From Mycobacterium sp. (GTDB lineage: Bacteria > Actinomycetota > Actinomycetes > Mycobacteriales > Mycobacteriaceae): DNA of 64,000 bases. The notes beneath the pieces were generated by a model. The model was not told the DNA's origin. It saw only the letters and a program-made list of their open reading frames with translations, and did no database searches. The stretch spans positions 184,873 to 248,872 of the forward strand of contig JAGQTU010000002.1 of assembly GCA_020438865.1 (NCBI GenBank), in the 5' to 3' direction. Position numbers and translations under genes: made by a program. Positions within the stretch are counted from its first letter, which is position 1; every line of letters starts with the position of its first letter. Positions 1-10,240 of this stretch are shown one piece after another.

Positions 1-647
1 TCAAGGCCAGCGACATCGTCTCGGCGAAGGCGCAGTACCCGACCACCCGTACCTATTACGAGCGCATCGAGCCGGTGGCCGAGTCGTTCCCGGACAACCT
101 CGACCCGCGAATCGACCTGCGCGAGGCCGATCTCGAGCCGGGGCAGCGCTGGACCGGCTTCCACCGCCTCGAGAAGGACCTGTGGGTGACCGGGCCGCAA
201 CCGGACACGAATGCCATCGCCGACCAGTTGCTGGCCGACATCAAGGAACTGAACCAGAAGGTCAAGTCCCCGGAGTACGCCATCGACTCCACCCAGATCG
301 CCGGGGGCGCGCAGGGTCTGCTCGACGAGGTCGCGGCCAGCAAGATCACCGGCGAGGAGGACATCTTCAGCCACACCGACCTGTGGGACTTCTACGCGAA
401 CGTCGAGGGCTCCCGAACCGCGGTGACCTCCGTGCGGCCGATCCTCGACGAGCGCGACGCGGAGTTGGGCAAGCGGGTCGACCAGCGGTTCGAGGCGGTC
501 GACAGGATGCTGGACAAGTATCGCAAGGGTGACGGCTTCGTGTCATACGACACCGTGACGGAGCCGCAGCGCCAAGAGCTTTCGCGGGCGATCGACGCGC
601 TGGGCAAGGAAGTAAGTCAGGTTCAGGGTGCCATCGCTCCCCAGTGA
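1..647 (+). CDS. efeO: EfeO, iron uptake system secreted component (3' part; 5' end outside window)
   Basis: EfeO is the exported M75 (imelysin-like) component of the EfeUOB iron/haem-linked uptake system and acts outside the cytoplasmic membrane. The frame is open from the left edge, so only about the last 214 residues are seen. They contain the family segment YYERIEPVAESF and, about 40 residues later, the M75 HxxE motif as HRLE in GFHRLEKDLW, followed by a helical segment rich in acidic residues. The stop codon lies inside the start region of efeB (20-nt overlap), so the two genes are surely co-translated. efeU and any IdeR-controlled promoter would lie left of the window. Family assignment is secure; the N-terminal half cannot be judged. 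Confidence 0.9.
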   Translation, partial: KASDIVSAKAQYPTTRTYYERIEPVAESFPDNLDPRIDLREADLEPGQRWTGFHRLEKDLWVTGPQPDTNAIADQLLADIKELNQKVKSPEYAIDSTQIAGGAQGLLDEVAASKITGEEDIFSHTDLWDFYANVEGSRTAVTSVRPILDERDAELGKRVDQRFEAVDRMLDKYRKGDGFVSYDTVTEPQRQELSRAIDALGKEVSQVQGAIAPQ

Positions 648-1917
648 CACCGGGCAGCCCGCCGGGCTGTCCCGTCGCAAGCTGTTCGGTGCCGCCGGGG
701 TGACGGCCGCGGTGGTCGGGGCCGCGAGCGCCGGGGCCCTCGCCGGGCGGGCGTCGGCGGCCGACGCCACCCCGGGCGGCCTGGACAGGCCGGTGCCGTT
801 CCGCGGCGAGCGCCAGGCGGGCATCGTCACCCCGGCCCAGGACCGAATGCACTTCTGCGCGTTCGACGTGACGACCGACTCCAGGGCCGACGTGGTCGCG
901 ATGCTCAAGGAGTGGACCGGCATGGCCGAGCGGATGACCGCCGGCCACGAAGCGGTCCACGACGGCGCCGTCGGGCTGAATCCCTATGCGCCGCCGTCGG
1001 ATACCGGCGAGGCGCTCGGCCTCGCCGCCTCTCAGCTCACCCTGACGATCGGGTTCGGGCCGAGCTTCTTCGTCAAGGACGGCCGGGACCGCTTCGGCAT
1101 CGCGCGGCACAAACCCCACCTGCTGGCCAACCTGCCGAAGTTCCCGAACGAGACGCTCGACCAAGCCCGCTGCGGTGGCGACATCGTGGTCCAGGCCTGC
1201 GCCAACGACCCTCAGGTCGCGGTGCACGCCATCCGCAACCTGGCCCGGGTCGGCTTCGGCACGGTGGCCGTGCGCTACTCCCAACTGGGTTTCGGGCGCA
1301 CATCGTCGACCACCCGGGAGCAGAGCACGCCACGAAACCTGTTCGGCTTCAAGGACGGCACCAACAACATCCAGGCCGAAGACACCGGCACCCTCAACGA
1401 CCAGGTGTGGGTCGCCAAGGGTGACGGGCCGGACTGGATGACGGGTGGCACCTATCTGATCAGCCGCCGGATCCGGATGCGCATCGAAGCCTGGGACCGC
1501 ACCACGCTGCTCGAGCAGGAGCGGGTGATCGGACGGCAGAAGGGCACCGGTGCGCCCAACGGGCTCACCGAGGAGTTCGACGAGTTGAACCTCGACCTGG
1601 TGGACAACACGGACACCCCGCTGATCGACGTCGACGCCCACGTGCGGCTGGCGTCACACCAGCATCTGAACGGCATCCGAATCTTGCGGCGCGGCTACAA
1701 CTTCACCGACGGGTCGGACGGCTTCGGCCACCTCGACGCCGGGTTGTTCTTCATCGCGTTCGTGCGCAACCCGGTCACCCAGTTCATCCCGATGCAGGCC
1801 GAACTGGCCCGCAGTGACGCGCTCAACGAGTACATCACCCACACCGGCTCGGCGATGTTCGCCTGCCCGCCGGGTCTGCGCGACAGCGACTACTGGGGCT
1901 CGTCGCTGCTGGACTGA
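628..1917 (+). CDS. efeB: EfeB, Tat-exported DyP-type peroxidase / deferrochelatase
   Basis: Haem-dependent dye-decolourising peroxidase, the third component of EfeUOB, exported folded by the Tat system; proposed to oxidise Fe(II) or release iron from haem. It is 429 residues long. A twin-arginine signal (LSRRKLFGAAG, about residues 14-24) is followed by an Ala/Gly-rich hydrophobic stretch. The DyP signature GFKDGTNN sits near residue 240, with the distal Asp in it. The GTG at 628 is chosen because it places the RR motif near the N-terminus and overlaps the efeO stop. It is the last gene of the operon; the convergent mazG gene begins to end 75 bp downstream. Confidence 0.95.
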   Translation: MPSLPSDTGQPAGLSRRKLFGAAGVTAAVVGAASAGALAGRASAADATPGGLDRPVPFRGERQAGIVTPAQDRMHFCAFDVTTDSRADVVAMLKEWTGMAERMTAGHEAVHDGAVGLNPYAPPSDTGEALGLAASQLTLTIGFGPSFFVKDGRDRFGIARHKPHLLANLPKFPNETLDQARCGGDIVVQACANDPQVAVHAIRNLARVGFGTVAVRYSQLGFGRTSSTTREQSTPRNLFGFKDGTNNIQAEDTGTLNDQVWVAKGDGPDWMTGGTYLISRRIRMRIEAWDRTTLLEQERVIGRQKGTGAPNGLTEEFDELNLDLVDNTDTPLIDVDAHVRLASHQHLNGIRILRRGYNFTDGSDGFGHLDAGLFFIAFVRNPVTQFIPMQAELARSDALNEYITHTGSAMFACPPGLRDSDYWGSSLLD

Positions 1918-1932
1918 TCGTTGCTCGCCGAG

Positions 1933-1982
1933 TGTGGGACCTGTGCACAGTTTTCGGCCGAATATCGTGCACAGCACCCACA
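1933..1982. repeat. 50-bp near-perfect palindrome between convergent efeB and mazG
   Basis: The arms TGTGGG..CTGTGCAC (1933-1948) and GTGCACAG..CCCACA (1967-1982) are inverted copies. The centre contains a second perfect palindrome, TTCGGCCGAA (1953-1962). Read against its own reverse complement the block mismatches only at a few symmetric positions. It lies in the short gap between two convergent genes, so it could act as a bidirectional transcription terminator without a U-tract, or be one copy of a dispersed palindromic repeat. No second copy was found in this window. Confidence 0.6.
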
Positions 1983-1991
1983 GTCGCGGGT

Positions 1992-3062
1992 CTAGTTGTC
2001 CGCCCCCGGCTCGTCGATGCCGACATCCAGTTCGATGTCGTCCACCCGCTCGCCCAGGTCCAGTGGCTCGTCATCGGACACCACCACGGGCACCGCCGGG
2101 ATGTCGTCGAGCGGTTCGCGACCGCCGGGTATCGGCCAGTGCCTCCGCCACTCCTCCTCGCTGACGGCACCCAGTGGCGCGGCGACGTCCAGCTCGGCCG
2201 GCAGGTCGGTACCACGACGGGACGCCGCGATCGCCGACTCGGCACGGCGAACCGTGTCCATGAACTCCAGAACCGCTGTGCGCAAGTCGCTCTCGGCATC
2301 GTTGTGCACTGCGACCACCACCGTCGTGAGCTCCGACGGGATCAGATCGGCCGGCAGTCCCGCGCCCACCACCCGCGCGATGACCTTCTGCGCCAACGCC
2401 AATGCCGGCTGGCCGGTCGGGATGTCCTCCATGCAGGACATCCGCGCGGACTTCTCCGCAGTCTTGCGCTCCTCCCACTGCGCGATTTGATCCTCGAGCG
2501 TGATCGGCTCCCCCGCCAGCACGGCGGGCACCCGGTTGCCCAGCTTGCGGACCAGCGCGTCGGCGACGTCATCGATGCTGAACGGCTGATGCAACGCCTC
2601 CTCGGCGATGCGGGCGTGAAACAGCACCTGCAGCAGCACGTCGCCGAGTTCCTCGCGCAACTCGTCGGCGTTTCCGCCGCGCACCGCGTCGAACAGTTCG
2701 TAGGTCTCCTCGAGCAGGTACCGCCGCAGCGAGTCGTGAGTCTGCTCGCTCTCCCACGGCCCGGCCGTACGCAGCGTGTCCATGATCGCCACCGCGTCGA
2801 CCAGTCGTTCGCCGCGCTGCGGTTCCGGGACGGCGATCAACCGCTCGCCGGCCGCCAGGCGGGCACGCACCTCGGGATGGCGCCGATCGGAGGACAGCAG
2901 CACCGGGGCGTCCGCACCGGTGTACACCGGGCGCGCCGACGGCAGCGACCAGGGCACCCGGATGGGCATCTCCTCGGTGTACTGCAGGTCGCCGCCGAGC
3001 ATCGCGACCGCCTCGACGGGCACCAGGTAGGGCCGCCGCGGATCGACGAGGATGACCGTCAT
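1992..3062 (-). CDS. mazG: MazG, nucleoside triphosphate pyrophosphohydrolase
   Basis: Hydrolyses (d)NTPs, including damaged ones, to NMP and pyrophosphate; a house-cleaning enzyme. It is 356 residues. The catalytic EExxE...ExxD helices are visible as [10 protein letters not shown] (about 118-127) and [10 protein letters not shown] (about 136-145). A roughly 90-residue N-terminal extension precedes the MazG domain, and the C-terminal 70 residues are acidic. The start codon overlaps the mfd stop codon (ATGA type), so it is translated from the mfd transcript, the same order as Rv1020-Rv1021 of M. tuberculosis. Confidence 0.9.
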   Translation of the reverse strand: MTVILVDPRRPYLVPVEAVAMLGGDLQYTEEMPIRVPWSLPSARPVYTGADAPVLLSSDRRHPEVRARLAAGERLIAVPEPQRGERLVDAVAIMDTLRTAGPWESEQTHDSLRRYLLEETYELFDAVRGGNADELREELGDVLLQVLFHARIAEEALHQPFSIDDVADALVRKLGNRVPAVLAGEPITLEDQIAQWEERKTAEKSARMSCMEDIPTGQPALALAQKVIARVVGAGLPADLIPSELTTVVVAVHNDAESDLRTAVLEFMDTVRRAESAIAASRRGTDLPAELDVAAPLGAVSEEEWRRHWPIPGGREPLDDIPAVPVVVSDDEPLDLGERVDDIELDVGIDEPGADN

Positions 3063-6000
3063 CGCCCGTCTCCCGTCCCGGCGCCCGTGGTGGCCGTGAA
3101 GGTGGTTATATCAGCCTCGGCTTGCGGCTTTCCGTCAAGCGCCAGAAGTAGGTCAGCCACCATCTGCACCAGCGCGAGATCGCGGATCCGCGGAGCGCCG
3201 ATACCACTGCCCTCGCGGGGGATCGGCACCTGCACCGTGGCGGTCGTCGCCCGATACCCCGCACCCGGATACACCCGCTTGAGCCGCAGCTGCGCCGAGT
3301 CGGGCAGCGCAAGCGGCGACACCCGGATGGTGGTGCCGGAACCGGTTCCGGTCGCCGCGACGTCGGTCACCCCGTACCGCCGACACAGCAAGCGCAGGCG
3401 GGCCACCGCCACCAGCCGCCGGGCCGGCTCGGGCAGCGGGCCGTAGCGGTCGGTCAACTCCTCGATGACCGCATTCACGGCCGCATCGTCGGCGGCCGCG
3501 GCCAGCCGCCGATACGCCTCCAACCGCAGCCGGTCACTGGCGATGTAGTCCGGCGGCAGATGCGCGTCCACCGGCAGATCGATGCGGACGTCCTTGGGCT
3601 CCTCGGGCGTGGTCACCGTCTTGCCGTCGGCGGCCGCCCGGTACGCCTCGACGGCCTCGCCGACCAGCCGCACGTACAGATCGAAGCCGACCCCGGCGAC
3701 GTGGCCGGACTGCTCGACCCCCAATACGTTGCCGGCCCCGCGAATCTCCAAGTCCTTCAACGCAACTGCCATGCCCGCACCCAGCTCGTTGTTCTGCGCG
3801 ATGGTGGCCAGCCGGTCGTAGGCGGTCTCGGTCAGCGGCATCTCCCGTGGGTACAGGAAGTAGGCGTAACCGCGTTCGCGGCTGCGACCCACCCGGCCGC
3901 GCAGCTGGTGCAGCTGGGACAGGCCGAAGGTGTCGGCGCGCTCCACGATCAGGGTGTTGGCGTTGGAGATGTCCAGACCGGTCTCGACGATGGTGGTGCA
4001 CACCAGGATGTCGAACTCCCGATTCCAGAACCCCTCGACGGTGCGTTCCAACTGCTCCTCGGGCATCTGGCCGTGCGCGACCACGACGCGGGCCTCCGGA
4101 ACCAGCTGCTTGACCCGAGCCGCCGCGGCATCGATGCTGCTCACCCGGTTGTGGATGTAGAACGCCTGCCCGTCCCGCAACAGTTCTCGGCGCAGCGCGG
4201 CCGCCACCTGCTTGTCGTCGTGCGGGCCGACATAGGTCAGCACCGGGTAGCGCTCCTCGGGCGGGGTGAGGATCGTCGACATCTCCCGGATCCCGGCCAG
4301 GCTCATCTCCAGGGTGCGCGGAATCGGGGTGGCGCTCATGGTCAGCACGTCGACGTGGGTGCGCAGGCTCTTGATGTGCTCCTTGTGCTCGACGCCGAAG
4401 CGCTGCTCCTCGTCGACCACGACCAGGCCCAGGTCCTTCCACCGCACCGCGGTCTGCAGCAGCCGGTGGGTGCCGATCACGATGTCCACCGACCCGTCGG
4501 CCATGCCCTCGAGCACCGCCTTCGACTCCCGGCCATCGGTGAAGCGGGACAGCCCCTTGACCGTCACCGGAAAGCCGGCCATCCGCTCGGTGAACGTCTG
4601 CAGATGCTGGTCGGCCAGGAGCGTCGTGGGCACCAGCACCGCGACCTGCTTGCCGTCCTGCACCGCCTTGAACGCCGCGCGCACCGCGATCTCGGTCTTG
4701 CCGTAACCGACGTCGCCGCAGATCACCCGGTCCATCGGGACCGGTTTTTCCATGTCGTTCTTGACCTCGGTGATCGCCGTGAGTTGATCGACGGTCTCGG
4801 TGAAGCCGAACGCGTCCTCCATCTCGGCCTGCCAGGGCGTGTCCGGGCCGAATGCGTGCCCGGGTGCGGCCTGCCGCTTGGCGTACAGGGCGACCAGCTC
4901 GCCGGCGATCTCCCGAACGGCCTTGCGCGCCTTGGTCTTCGTGTTCGCCCAGTCGCTGCCGCCGAGCCGGCTCAGGCTGGGCTCCTGGCCGCCGACATAG
5001 CGCGACAGCTGGTCCAGGGAGTCCATCGGCACGAACAGTTTGTCGGCCCCCTGGCCGCGTTTCGACGAGCCGTACTCCAGCACCAGGTACTCGCGCCGGG
5101 CGCCGCCGACGGTGCGCTCCACCATCTCGACGAACCGGCCGATGCCGTGCTGATCGTGGACCACCAGGTCACCGGCGGTCAACGCCAGCGGGTCGACGGT
5201 GTTGCGGCGCTTGGCGGCCAGCCGCTTGCCGTCGGTGGCGGTCACCCGGTTGCCGGTCAGATCGGTTTCGGTGATCACCACGAGATTCGCGCCGGGCACC
5301 GCGAGCCCGTTGTGCAACGGTCCCTTGAGCACTCCGACGACGCCGGGCCTGGGTGCCTCGCCCGGCGCCAGCATGGCCGCCGGGGTGTCCCGCTCGCCGA
5401 GTTGCTCGACGACCCGGTGCGCGGTGCCGGTGCCCGGGGTCACCACCGCGGCGAACCCGCCGGTGGCCACGTGGGCGCGCAGCATGGCGAAGATCTCGTC
5501 GACGTTGCTCTGCTGTCCGCGCGCCGAGGGCGCCGGGCGCACCTCGAGCTCCACCGCCGCCTCGTCGCCGAGCTGGCTCAGGGTCCACCACGGGTGGCCG
5601 CCGGCCTGCGCCGCGGTGTGGACCTCATCGAGTTCGCGGAAACCGGAGCCGCCGAGTTGGGCGATGTCGATGGGCGCGTCGCCGCCGATCGCGGCGACCG
5701 ACCACGACGCCTCGAGGAACTCCCGGCCGGTCTTGATCAGGTCGGCGGCGCGGGTGCGCACCTTCTCCGGGTCGCACACCAGCAGCGGGGTGCCCGCGGG
5801 CAGGTGGTCGATGAGCAGGGTCAGCTCGTCGGGGTTCAGCACCGGTTGCAGCGCCTCCATCCCGTCGACCGGGATGCCCTCGGCGAGTTTGGCCAGCATG
5901 TCGCCGACGCTGCCGGAGACCCGGTTCTCGTCGGCCACGCGGTCGGCCAGCAGCGCGCCCGCGCGGGCCCGGGCCGCGTCGGTCAGCAGGAACTCCCGGC

Positions 6001-6724
6001 ACGGCACGGCGACGACGGTGTCGACCGCGATCTCGGGAATGGAACGCTGATCGGCCACCGAGAACATCCGTATCTCGGTGATCTCGTCGCCCCAGAACTC
6101 GAACCGCACCGGATGTTCGGCCGTCGGCGGGAAGAGGTCGAGAATGCCACCGCGGACTGCGAATTCGCCGCGTTTGCCCACCATGTCGACGCGGGTGTAG
6201 GCCAGCTCGACGAGCCGGGCGATCAGGTCGTCGAAGTCGAACTCCGCTCCGGCGCGGAGGGTCACCGGCTCGATCTGGGCGATGTCGGCGGCCATCGGCT
6301 GCAGCAGCGAGCGCACGGTGGTCACCACCACCCGCAGTGGCGGGCCCAGCCCCGGGTCGTCGGGGTGGGCCAGCCGGCGCAGCAGCATCAGCCGCGCGCC
6401 CACGGTGTCAACCCCCGGGGACAGCCGCTCGTGCGGCAGCGTCTCCCAGGACGGGAACAGCGCCGCGGCATCGCCGAACACCCCACGCAGTTCGGCGGTG
6501 AGGTCGTCGGCCTCGCGACCGGTGGCGGTCACCACCAGCAGCGGGCCGCCGCGGGCCAGCGCGCAGGTCGCGTACAGCTGTGCACTGGCCGGGCCGACGA
6601 GGGCGAGTTCGGCGGGGCGCGCGGCGGCGCGCTGCGCGAGTTCTGCGAACACCGGCGCGGTGAGCGCCAGATCGACCAGCCCGGCTATCGGGGTCTGGGC
6701 AGACGGGTGCCCCGGCGAGGTCAT
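3059..6724 (-). CDS. mfd: Mfd, transcription-repair coupling factor
   Basis: ATP-dependent DNA translocase that removes RNA polymerase stalled at lesions and recruits UvrA for transcription-coupled repair. The 1221 residues match the family length. An N-terminal UvrB-homology region is followed by the RNA polymerase interaction domain (about 515-620) and a superfamily 2 helicase core with Walker [12 protein letters not shown] near residue 665 and a DEEQ box ([14 protein letters not shown]) near 770. A TRG-like translocation motif and C-terminal D7 domain follow. The ATG at 6724 has a purine-rich GGATGG upstream. First gene of an mfd-mazG operon; the tetR gene ends 60 bp before it on the same strand. 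Confidence 0.96.
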   Translation of the reverse strand: MTSPGHPSAQTPIAGLVDLALTAPVFAELAQRAAARPAELALVGPASAQLYATCALARGGPLLVVTATGREADDLTAELRGVFGDAAALFPSWETLPHERLSPGVDTVGARLMLLRRLAHPDDPGLGPPLRVVVTTVRSLLQPMAADIAQIEPVTLRAGAEFDFDDLIARLVELAYTRVDMVGKRGEFAVRGGILDLFPPTAEHPVRFEFWGDEITEIRMFSVADQRSIPEIAVDTVVAVPCREFLLTDAARARAGALLADRVADENRVSGSVGDMLAKLAEGIPVDGMEALQPVLNPDELTLLIDHLPAGTPLLVCDPEKVRTRAADLIKTGREFLEASWSVAAIGGDAPIDIAQLGGSGFRELDEVHTAAQAGGHPWWTLSQLGDEAAVELEVRPAPSARGQQSNVDEIFAMLRAHVATGGFAAVVTPGTGTAHRVVEQLGERDTPAAMLAPGEAPRPGVVGVLKGPLHNGLAVPGANLVVITETDLTGNRVTATDGKRLAAKRRNTVDPLALTAGDLVVHDQHGIGRFVEMVERTVGGARREYLVLEYGSSKRGQGADKLFVPMDSLDQLSRYVGGQEPSLSRLGGSDWANTKTKARKAVREIAGELVALYAKRQAAPGHAFGPDTPWQAEMEDAFGFTETVDQLTAITEVKNDMEKPVPMDRVICGDVGYGKTEIAVRAAFKAVQDGKQVAVLVPTTLLADQHLQTFTERMAGFPVTVKGLSRFTDGRESKAVLEGMADGSVDIVIGTHRLLQTAVRWKDLGLVVVDEEQRFGVEHKEHIKSLRTHVDVLTMSATPIPRTLEMSLAGIREMSTILTPPEERYPVLTYVGPHDDKQVAAALRRELLRDGQAFYIHNRVSSIDAAAARVKQLVPEARVVVAHGQMPEEQLERTVEGFWNREFDILVCTTIVETGLDISNANTLIVERADTFGLSQLHQLRGRVGRSRERGYAYFLYPREMPLTETAYDRLATIAQNNELGAGMAVALKDLEIRGAGNVLGVEQSGHVAGVGFDLYVRLVGEAVEAYRAAADGKTVTTPEEPKDVRIDLPVDAHLPPDYIASDRLRLEAYRRLAAAADDAAVNAVIEELTDRYGPLPEPARRLVAVARLRLLCRRYGVTDVAATGTGSGTTIRVSPLALPDSAQLRLKRVYPGAGYRATTATVQVPIPREGSGIGAPRIRDLALVQMVADLLLALDGKPQAEADITTFTATTGAGTGDGR

Positions 6725-6784
6725 GGTGGTTCCATCCTAGGTGGCGTCACCGAAGCCGTTGCGGCTGGCCGCGTTTGACCGGTG

Positions 6785-7420
6785 TCAGTCGGCTTCCAGC
6801 TGAGGGTCGGCCTCGAGGTGCGTCAACCCGTTCCACATCAGGTTCACCAGGTGGGCCGCCACCACTTCCTTCTTCGGCTCGCGGGTGTCCAGCCACCACT
6901 GCGCCGTCATCGACACCGAGCCGACCAGGGCCTGCGCGTACAGCGGTGCCAGCTCCGGATCCAGGCCCCGGCGGGCGAAATCACCGGCCAGGATCGAGGC
7001 GACCTGGCTGACCGCGTCGTTGAGCAGGCTGGAGTAGGTGCCCGAGCTGATGGCCGCCGGGGAGTCACGGATCAGAATCCGGAAGCCGTCGGTGCGTTCC
7101 TCGACATAGGTCAGCAGCGCCAGGGCCACCCGCTCGACCCGCACCCGGGACCGGTTGTTGGTCAGTGACGAGGTGATGCCGTCCAGCAGCGCCGACATCT
7201 CCCGGTCGACCACGACGGCGTAGAGGCCCTCCTTGCCGCCGAAGTGTTCGTAGACGACCGGCTTGGAGACCCCGGCACGCTGGGCGATCTCCTCGATGGA
7301 GGTGCCCTCGTAGCCCCGCTCGGCGAACAGCGACCGGGCGATGTCGATCAGTTGATGACGACGCTCGGTGCCCGTCATCCGCGCGCGGGGTGCGCGCGGC
7401 TCCTTTTCCGGTGCTGCCAC
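6785..7420 (-). CDS. TetR/AcrR-family transcriptional regulator (Rv1019-like)
   Basis: One-component regulator with an N-terminal helix-turn-helix (TSIEEIAQRAGVSKPVVYEHFG, helix 3 ending in VYEHF) and a ligand-binding helical domain of unknown ligand. A GTG at 7420 gives 211 residues and is preferred over the more distal GTG at 7468 because a TAGGCT box (-10 type) lies 7 nt upstream, suggesting a leaderless mRNA. A GC-rich inverted repeat, CCCCGG-CCG-CCGGGG (7436-7450), lies just upstream of that box and is a possible autoregulatory operator. Conserved position next to mfd in mycobacteria. Confidence 0.88.
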   Translation of the reverse strand: MAAPEKEPRAPRARMTGTERRHQLIDIARSLFAERGYEGTSIEEIAQRAGVSKPVVYEHFGGKEGLYAVVVDREMSALLDGITSSLTNNRSRVRVERVALALLTYVEERTDGFRILIRDSPAAISSGTYSSLLNDAVSQVASILAGDFARRGLDPELAPLYAQALVGSVSMTAQWWLDTREPKKEVVAAHLVNLMWNGLTHLEADPQLEAD

Positions 7421-7496
7421 GGCTGCCAGCCTATTCCCCGGCCGCCGGGGGTCTTGCCGGCCTTGCACTAAAGTCTCAGGCGGACATTTCAGCCAG

Positions 7497-7568
7497 TCCG
7501 TCGTGGTGTAATCGGCAGCACCTCTGATTTTGGTTCAGATAGTTCAGGTTCGAGTCCTGGCGACGGAG
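7497..7568 (+). tRNA. tRNA-Gln (anticodon TTG)
   Basis: A 72-nt cloverleaf: acceptor arms TCCGTCG (7497-7503) and CGACGGA (7561-7567) pair perfectly with discriminator G at 7568. The anticodon stem TCTGA/TCAGA encloses a TTTTGGT loop with anticodon TTG, and the T arm carries GTTCGAGTC. The CCA end is not encoded. It sits between tetR (minus) and glmU (plus); a TAAAGT box about 22 nt upstream may be its -10 element. Confidence 0.95.
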
Positions 7569-7629
7569 CGAGTTCTTGGCGGGCGACAGACCGCGAAGAG
7601 CGAGCTCTTGGCGAGCGACAGAACGCGAC
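7566..7629 (+). repeat. Two tandem 32-bp imperfect repeats starting in the tRNA-Gln 3' end
   Basis: Copy 1 (7566-7597) and copy 2 (7598-7629) both start GAGCGAG and share TCTTGGCG and GCGACAGA blocks; they match at 28 of 32 positions. Copy 1 includes the last three bases of the tRNA. The repeats fill about half of the gap between the tRNA and glmU. Confidence 0.8.
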
Positions 7630-7691
7630 TGTGCAGTCTCATACGGTGTGAACGGCGTGGCGCGTACGAAACCGCACACTGGGGAGGTCCG

Positions 7692-9158
7692 GTGACCACA
7701 CACAGCGAGGCGGCGGTCCTGATACTGGCCGCGGGCGCCGGCACCCGGATGCGCTCCGACATTCCCAAGGTGCTGCACGGCCTCGGCGGACGCAGCATGA
7801 TCTCGCACGCCCTGCATGCCGTCGCGAAGGTCGCGCCCGCCCACCTTGTCGTGGTGCTCGGCAAGGACCGCGAACGCATCGGCCCGGTGGTCGGTGAGCT
7901 GGCCGAGCAGCTGGGCAGGCCCATCGAGCTGGCCGTGCAGGAGCAGCAGCTGGGCACCGGGCACGCCGCACTGTGCGGGCTGTCCGCGCTGCCGGACGAT
8001 TTCGCCGGCGTCGTCGTGGTGACCTCCGGCGACATCCCGCTGCTGGACGCCGACACGCTGGCCGCCCTGATCGAGGCGCACAGCGGTGAGCCGGCCGCGG
8101 TGACCGTGCTGACCACGACGCTGCCGGACGCGACGGGCTACGGCCGGATCCTGCGCACGCAGGACGGCGAGGTCATCGCGATCGTCGAGGAGGCCGACGC
8201 CACCCCGCAGCAGCGGGCCATCCGCGAGGTCAACGCGGGCATCTACGCCTTCGACATCGGCGCGCTGCGCTCCGCGCTGAGCCGGCTGTCGTCGGACAAC
8301 GCCCAACACGAGCTGTACCTGACCGACGTCATCGCGATCGTGCGGGCCGACGGCCAGGCCGTGCACGCCAAGCACGTCGACGACCACGCCCTGGTGGCCG
8401 GCGTCAACGACCGGGTCCAGCTGTCGGACCTGGCCCGCGAACTCAACCGCCGTATCGTCGCCGCCCACCAGCGGGCCGGCGTCACCGTCATCGACCCGGT
8501 GACCACCTGGATCGACGTCGACGTCGCGATCGGACGGGACACCGTCATCCATCCCGGCACCCAACTGCTGGGGCCTACCGAGATCGGCGCGAACTGCACC
8601 ATTGGCCCGGACACCACGCTGACCTCGATGGAGGTCGGCGACGGCGCCACCGTGGTCCGTACCCATGGCGAGCTGTCGGTGATCGGCGAGCGGGCGACGG
8701 TCGGACCGTTCAGCTATCTGCGGCCCGGCACGCAGCTGGGCGTCGAGGGCAAGATCGGCACCTTCGTCGAGACCAAGAACGCCACCATCGGCGCGGGCAC
8801 CAAGGTGCCGCACCTGACCTACGTCGGCGACGCCGACATCGGCGAGCACAGCAACATCGGCGCCTCCAGCGTGTTCGTCAACTACGACGGCGAGAACAAG
8901 AACCGCACCACCGTCGGCTCGCACGTGCGCACCGGCTCGGACACGATGTTCGTCGCCCCGCTGACCGTGGGCGACGGCGCGTACACCGGCGCGGGCACCG
9001 TGCTGCGTGAGGACGTGCCGCCCGGGGCGCTGGCGATCTCCGCAGGATCGCAGCGCAACATCGAAGACTGGGTGATCAACAAGCGTCCCGGCAGCCCGGC
9101 CGCCAAGGCCGCCGAGGCCGCGAAACGGGCCGAGCAGGCGGGCGACACCCCGAACTGA
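7692..9158 (+). CDS. glmU: GlmU, N-acetylglucosamine-1-phosphate uridyltransferase / glucosamine-1-phosphate acetyltransferase
   Basis: Bifunctional cytoplasmic enzyme making UDP-GlcNAc for peptidoglycan and arabinogalactan linker synthesis. The N-terminal pyrophosphorylase domain begins with [19 protein letters not shown] (residues 13-31); the C-terminal half is a left-handed beta-helix of hexapeptide repeats ending in a low-complexity Ala/Lys/Glu tail typical of mycobacteria. The GTG at 7692 (488 residues) is chosen because a strong GGGGAGG ribosome site ends 4 nt upstream and the domain starts right after it; the same frame is open further upstream but that part reads through the tRNA. prs follows after 101 bp. 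Confidence 0.95.
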   Translation: MTTHSEAAVLILAAGAGTRMRSDIPKVLHGLGGRSMISHALHAVAKVAPAHLVVVLGKDRERIGPVVGELAEQLGRPIELAVQEQQLGTGHAALCGLSALPDDFAGVVVVTSGDIPLLDADTLAALIEAHSGEPAAVTVLTTTLPDATGYGRILRTQDGEVIAIVEEADATPQQRAIREVNAGIYAFDIGALRSALSRLSSDNAQHELYLTDVIAIVRADGQAVHAKHVDDHALVAGVNDRVQLSDLARELNRRIVAAHQRAGVTVIDPVTTWIDVDVAIGRDTVIHPGTQLLGPTEIGANCTIGPDTTLTSMEVGDGATVVRTHGELSVIGERATVGPFSYLRPGTQLGVEGKIGTFVETKNATIGAGTKVPHLTYVGDADIGEHSNIGASSVFVNYDGENKNRTTVGSHVRTGSDTMFVAPLTVGDGAYTGAGTVLREDVPPGALAISAGSQRNIEDWVINKRPGSPAAKAAEAAKRAEQAGDTPN

Positions 9159-9170
9159 ACGCGCGGTGAC

Positions 9171-9209
9171 CCGTCGCCAGTTGTTGCCTTTCTGGTAACC
9201 CGGCGACGG
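9171..9209 (+). terminator. Possible terminator hairpin after glmU
   Basis: CCGTCGCC (9171-9178) and GGCGACGG (9202-9209) form a perfect 8-bp GC stem with a 22-nt loop, 12 nt after the glmU stop codon. There is no T-tract, as is common for mycobacterial terminators, so the call is tentative. Confidence 0.4.
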
Positions 9210-9216
9210 CGCACCG

Positions 9217-9222
9217 TACGAT
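9217..9222 (+). promoter_or_regulatory. Candidate -10 box of the prs promoter
   Basis: TACGAT fits the mycobacterial TAnnnT -10 consensus. It lies 38 nt before the prs GTG, which would give a leader of about 30 nt that carries an AAGGGC ribosome site. No clear -35 hexamer is seen. Confidence 0.4.
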
Positions 9223-9259
9223 TGCCCCGTATCGATCCCCGACCGGCAAGGGCAACACA

Positions 9260-10240
9260 GTGGGCACGGACTGGACCGACAACCGCAAGAACCTGATGCT
9301 CTTCTCGGGCCGCGCGCACCCCGAACTCGCCGACCAGGTCGCCAAGGAACTCGACGTCGAGGTCACCGCGCAGACCGCACGGGACTTCGCCAACGGTGAG
9401 ATCTTCGTGCGTTTCGACGAGTCGGTGCGCGGCTGCGACGCCTTCGTCCTGCAGTCCCATCCGGCGCCGCTGAACAAGTGGCTGATGGAACAGCTGATCA
9501 TGATCGACGCCCTCAAGCGGGGTAGCGCCAAGCGGATCACCGCGATCCTGCCGTTCTATCCGTACGCCCGCCAGGACAAGAAGCACCGCGGCCGCGAGCC
9601 CATCTCGGCCCGGCTGGTTGCCGACCTGTTCAAGACCGCCGGCGCGGACCGCATCGTCTCGGTCGACCTGCACACCGACCAGATCCAGGGCTTCTTCGAC
9701 GGCCCGGTCGACCACATGCGGGCGCAGCCGCTGCTGACCGGCTACATCCGGGACAACTACAACTACGAGAACGTCGTGGTGGTCTCCCCCGACTCCGGCC
9801 GCGTCCGGGTGGCCGAGAAGTGGGCCGATGCCCTCGGCGGCACCCCGCTGGCCTTCATCCACAAGACCCGCGACCCGCGGGTGCCCAACCAGGTGGTGTC
9901 CAACCGGGTCGTCGGCGAGGTCGAGGGCAAGACCTGCGTGCTGACCGACGACATGATCGATACCGGCGGCACCATCGCCGGGGCGGTCAAACTGCTGCAC
10001 AACGATGGCGCGAAGGACGTGATCATCGCCGCCACCCACGGGGTGCTGTCCGAACCGGCCGCCGAGCGGCTGGCCGAGAGCGGCGCCCGCGAGGTGATCG
10101 TCACCAACACCCTGCCGATCGACGAATCCAAGCGCTTCCCCCAGCTGACCGTCCTGTCCATCGCCCCGCTGCTGGCCAGCACCATCCGTGCGGTCTTCGA
10201 AAACGGCTCGGTGACAGGACTTTTCGACGGAGATGCATGA
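9260..10240 (+). CDS. prs: Ribose-phosphate pyrophosphokinase (PRPP synthetase)
   Basis: Transfers pyrophosphate from ATP to ribose-5-phosphate, giving PRPP for purine, pyrimidine, His and Trp synthesis and for the decaprenyl-phosphoribose used in arabinan synthesis. It is 326 residues. The class I signatures are visible: DLHTDQIQGFFDGP (about 135-148) and the PRPP loop VLTDDMIDTGGTI (about 231-243). The gene overlaps the arsC-like gene by ATGA at its stop. The order glmU-prs-(arsC)-lpqT is the M. tuberculosis Rv1018c-Rv1016c order with one extra gene. Confidence 0.96.
   Translation: MGTDWTDNRKNLMLFSGRAHPELADQVAKELDVEVTAQTARDFANGEIFVRFDESVRGCDAFVLQSHPAPLNKWLMEQLIMIDALKRGSAKRITAILPFYPYARQDKKHRGREPISARLVADLFKTAGADRIVSVDLHTDQIQGFFDGPVDHMRAQPLLTGYIRDNYNYENVVVVSPDSGRVRVAEKWADALGGTPLAFIHKTRDPRVPNQVVSNRVVGEVEGKTCVLTDDMIDTGGTIAGAVKLLHNDGAKDVIIAATHGVLSEPAAERLAESGAREVIVTNTLPIDESKRFPQLTVLSIAPLLASTIRAVFENGSVTGLFDGDA

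Noticed and set aside
367-1641. Long open frame antisense to efeO/efeB
   Set aside because: It is a product of high G+C codon bias: very Arg/Gly/Val-rich, no domain, and it mirrors two clear genes.
3560-6778. Frame of over 1000 codons antisense to mfd
   Set aside because: Composition is of a shadow frame (His/Arg/Gly/Val), no motif; mfd is unambiguous on the other strand.
7566-7629. Prophage or integrative element attachment site at tRNA-Gln
   Set aside because: No integrase or foreign genes; the repeat is adjacent and tandem, not two distant copies.
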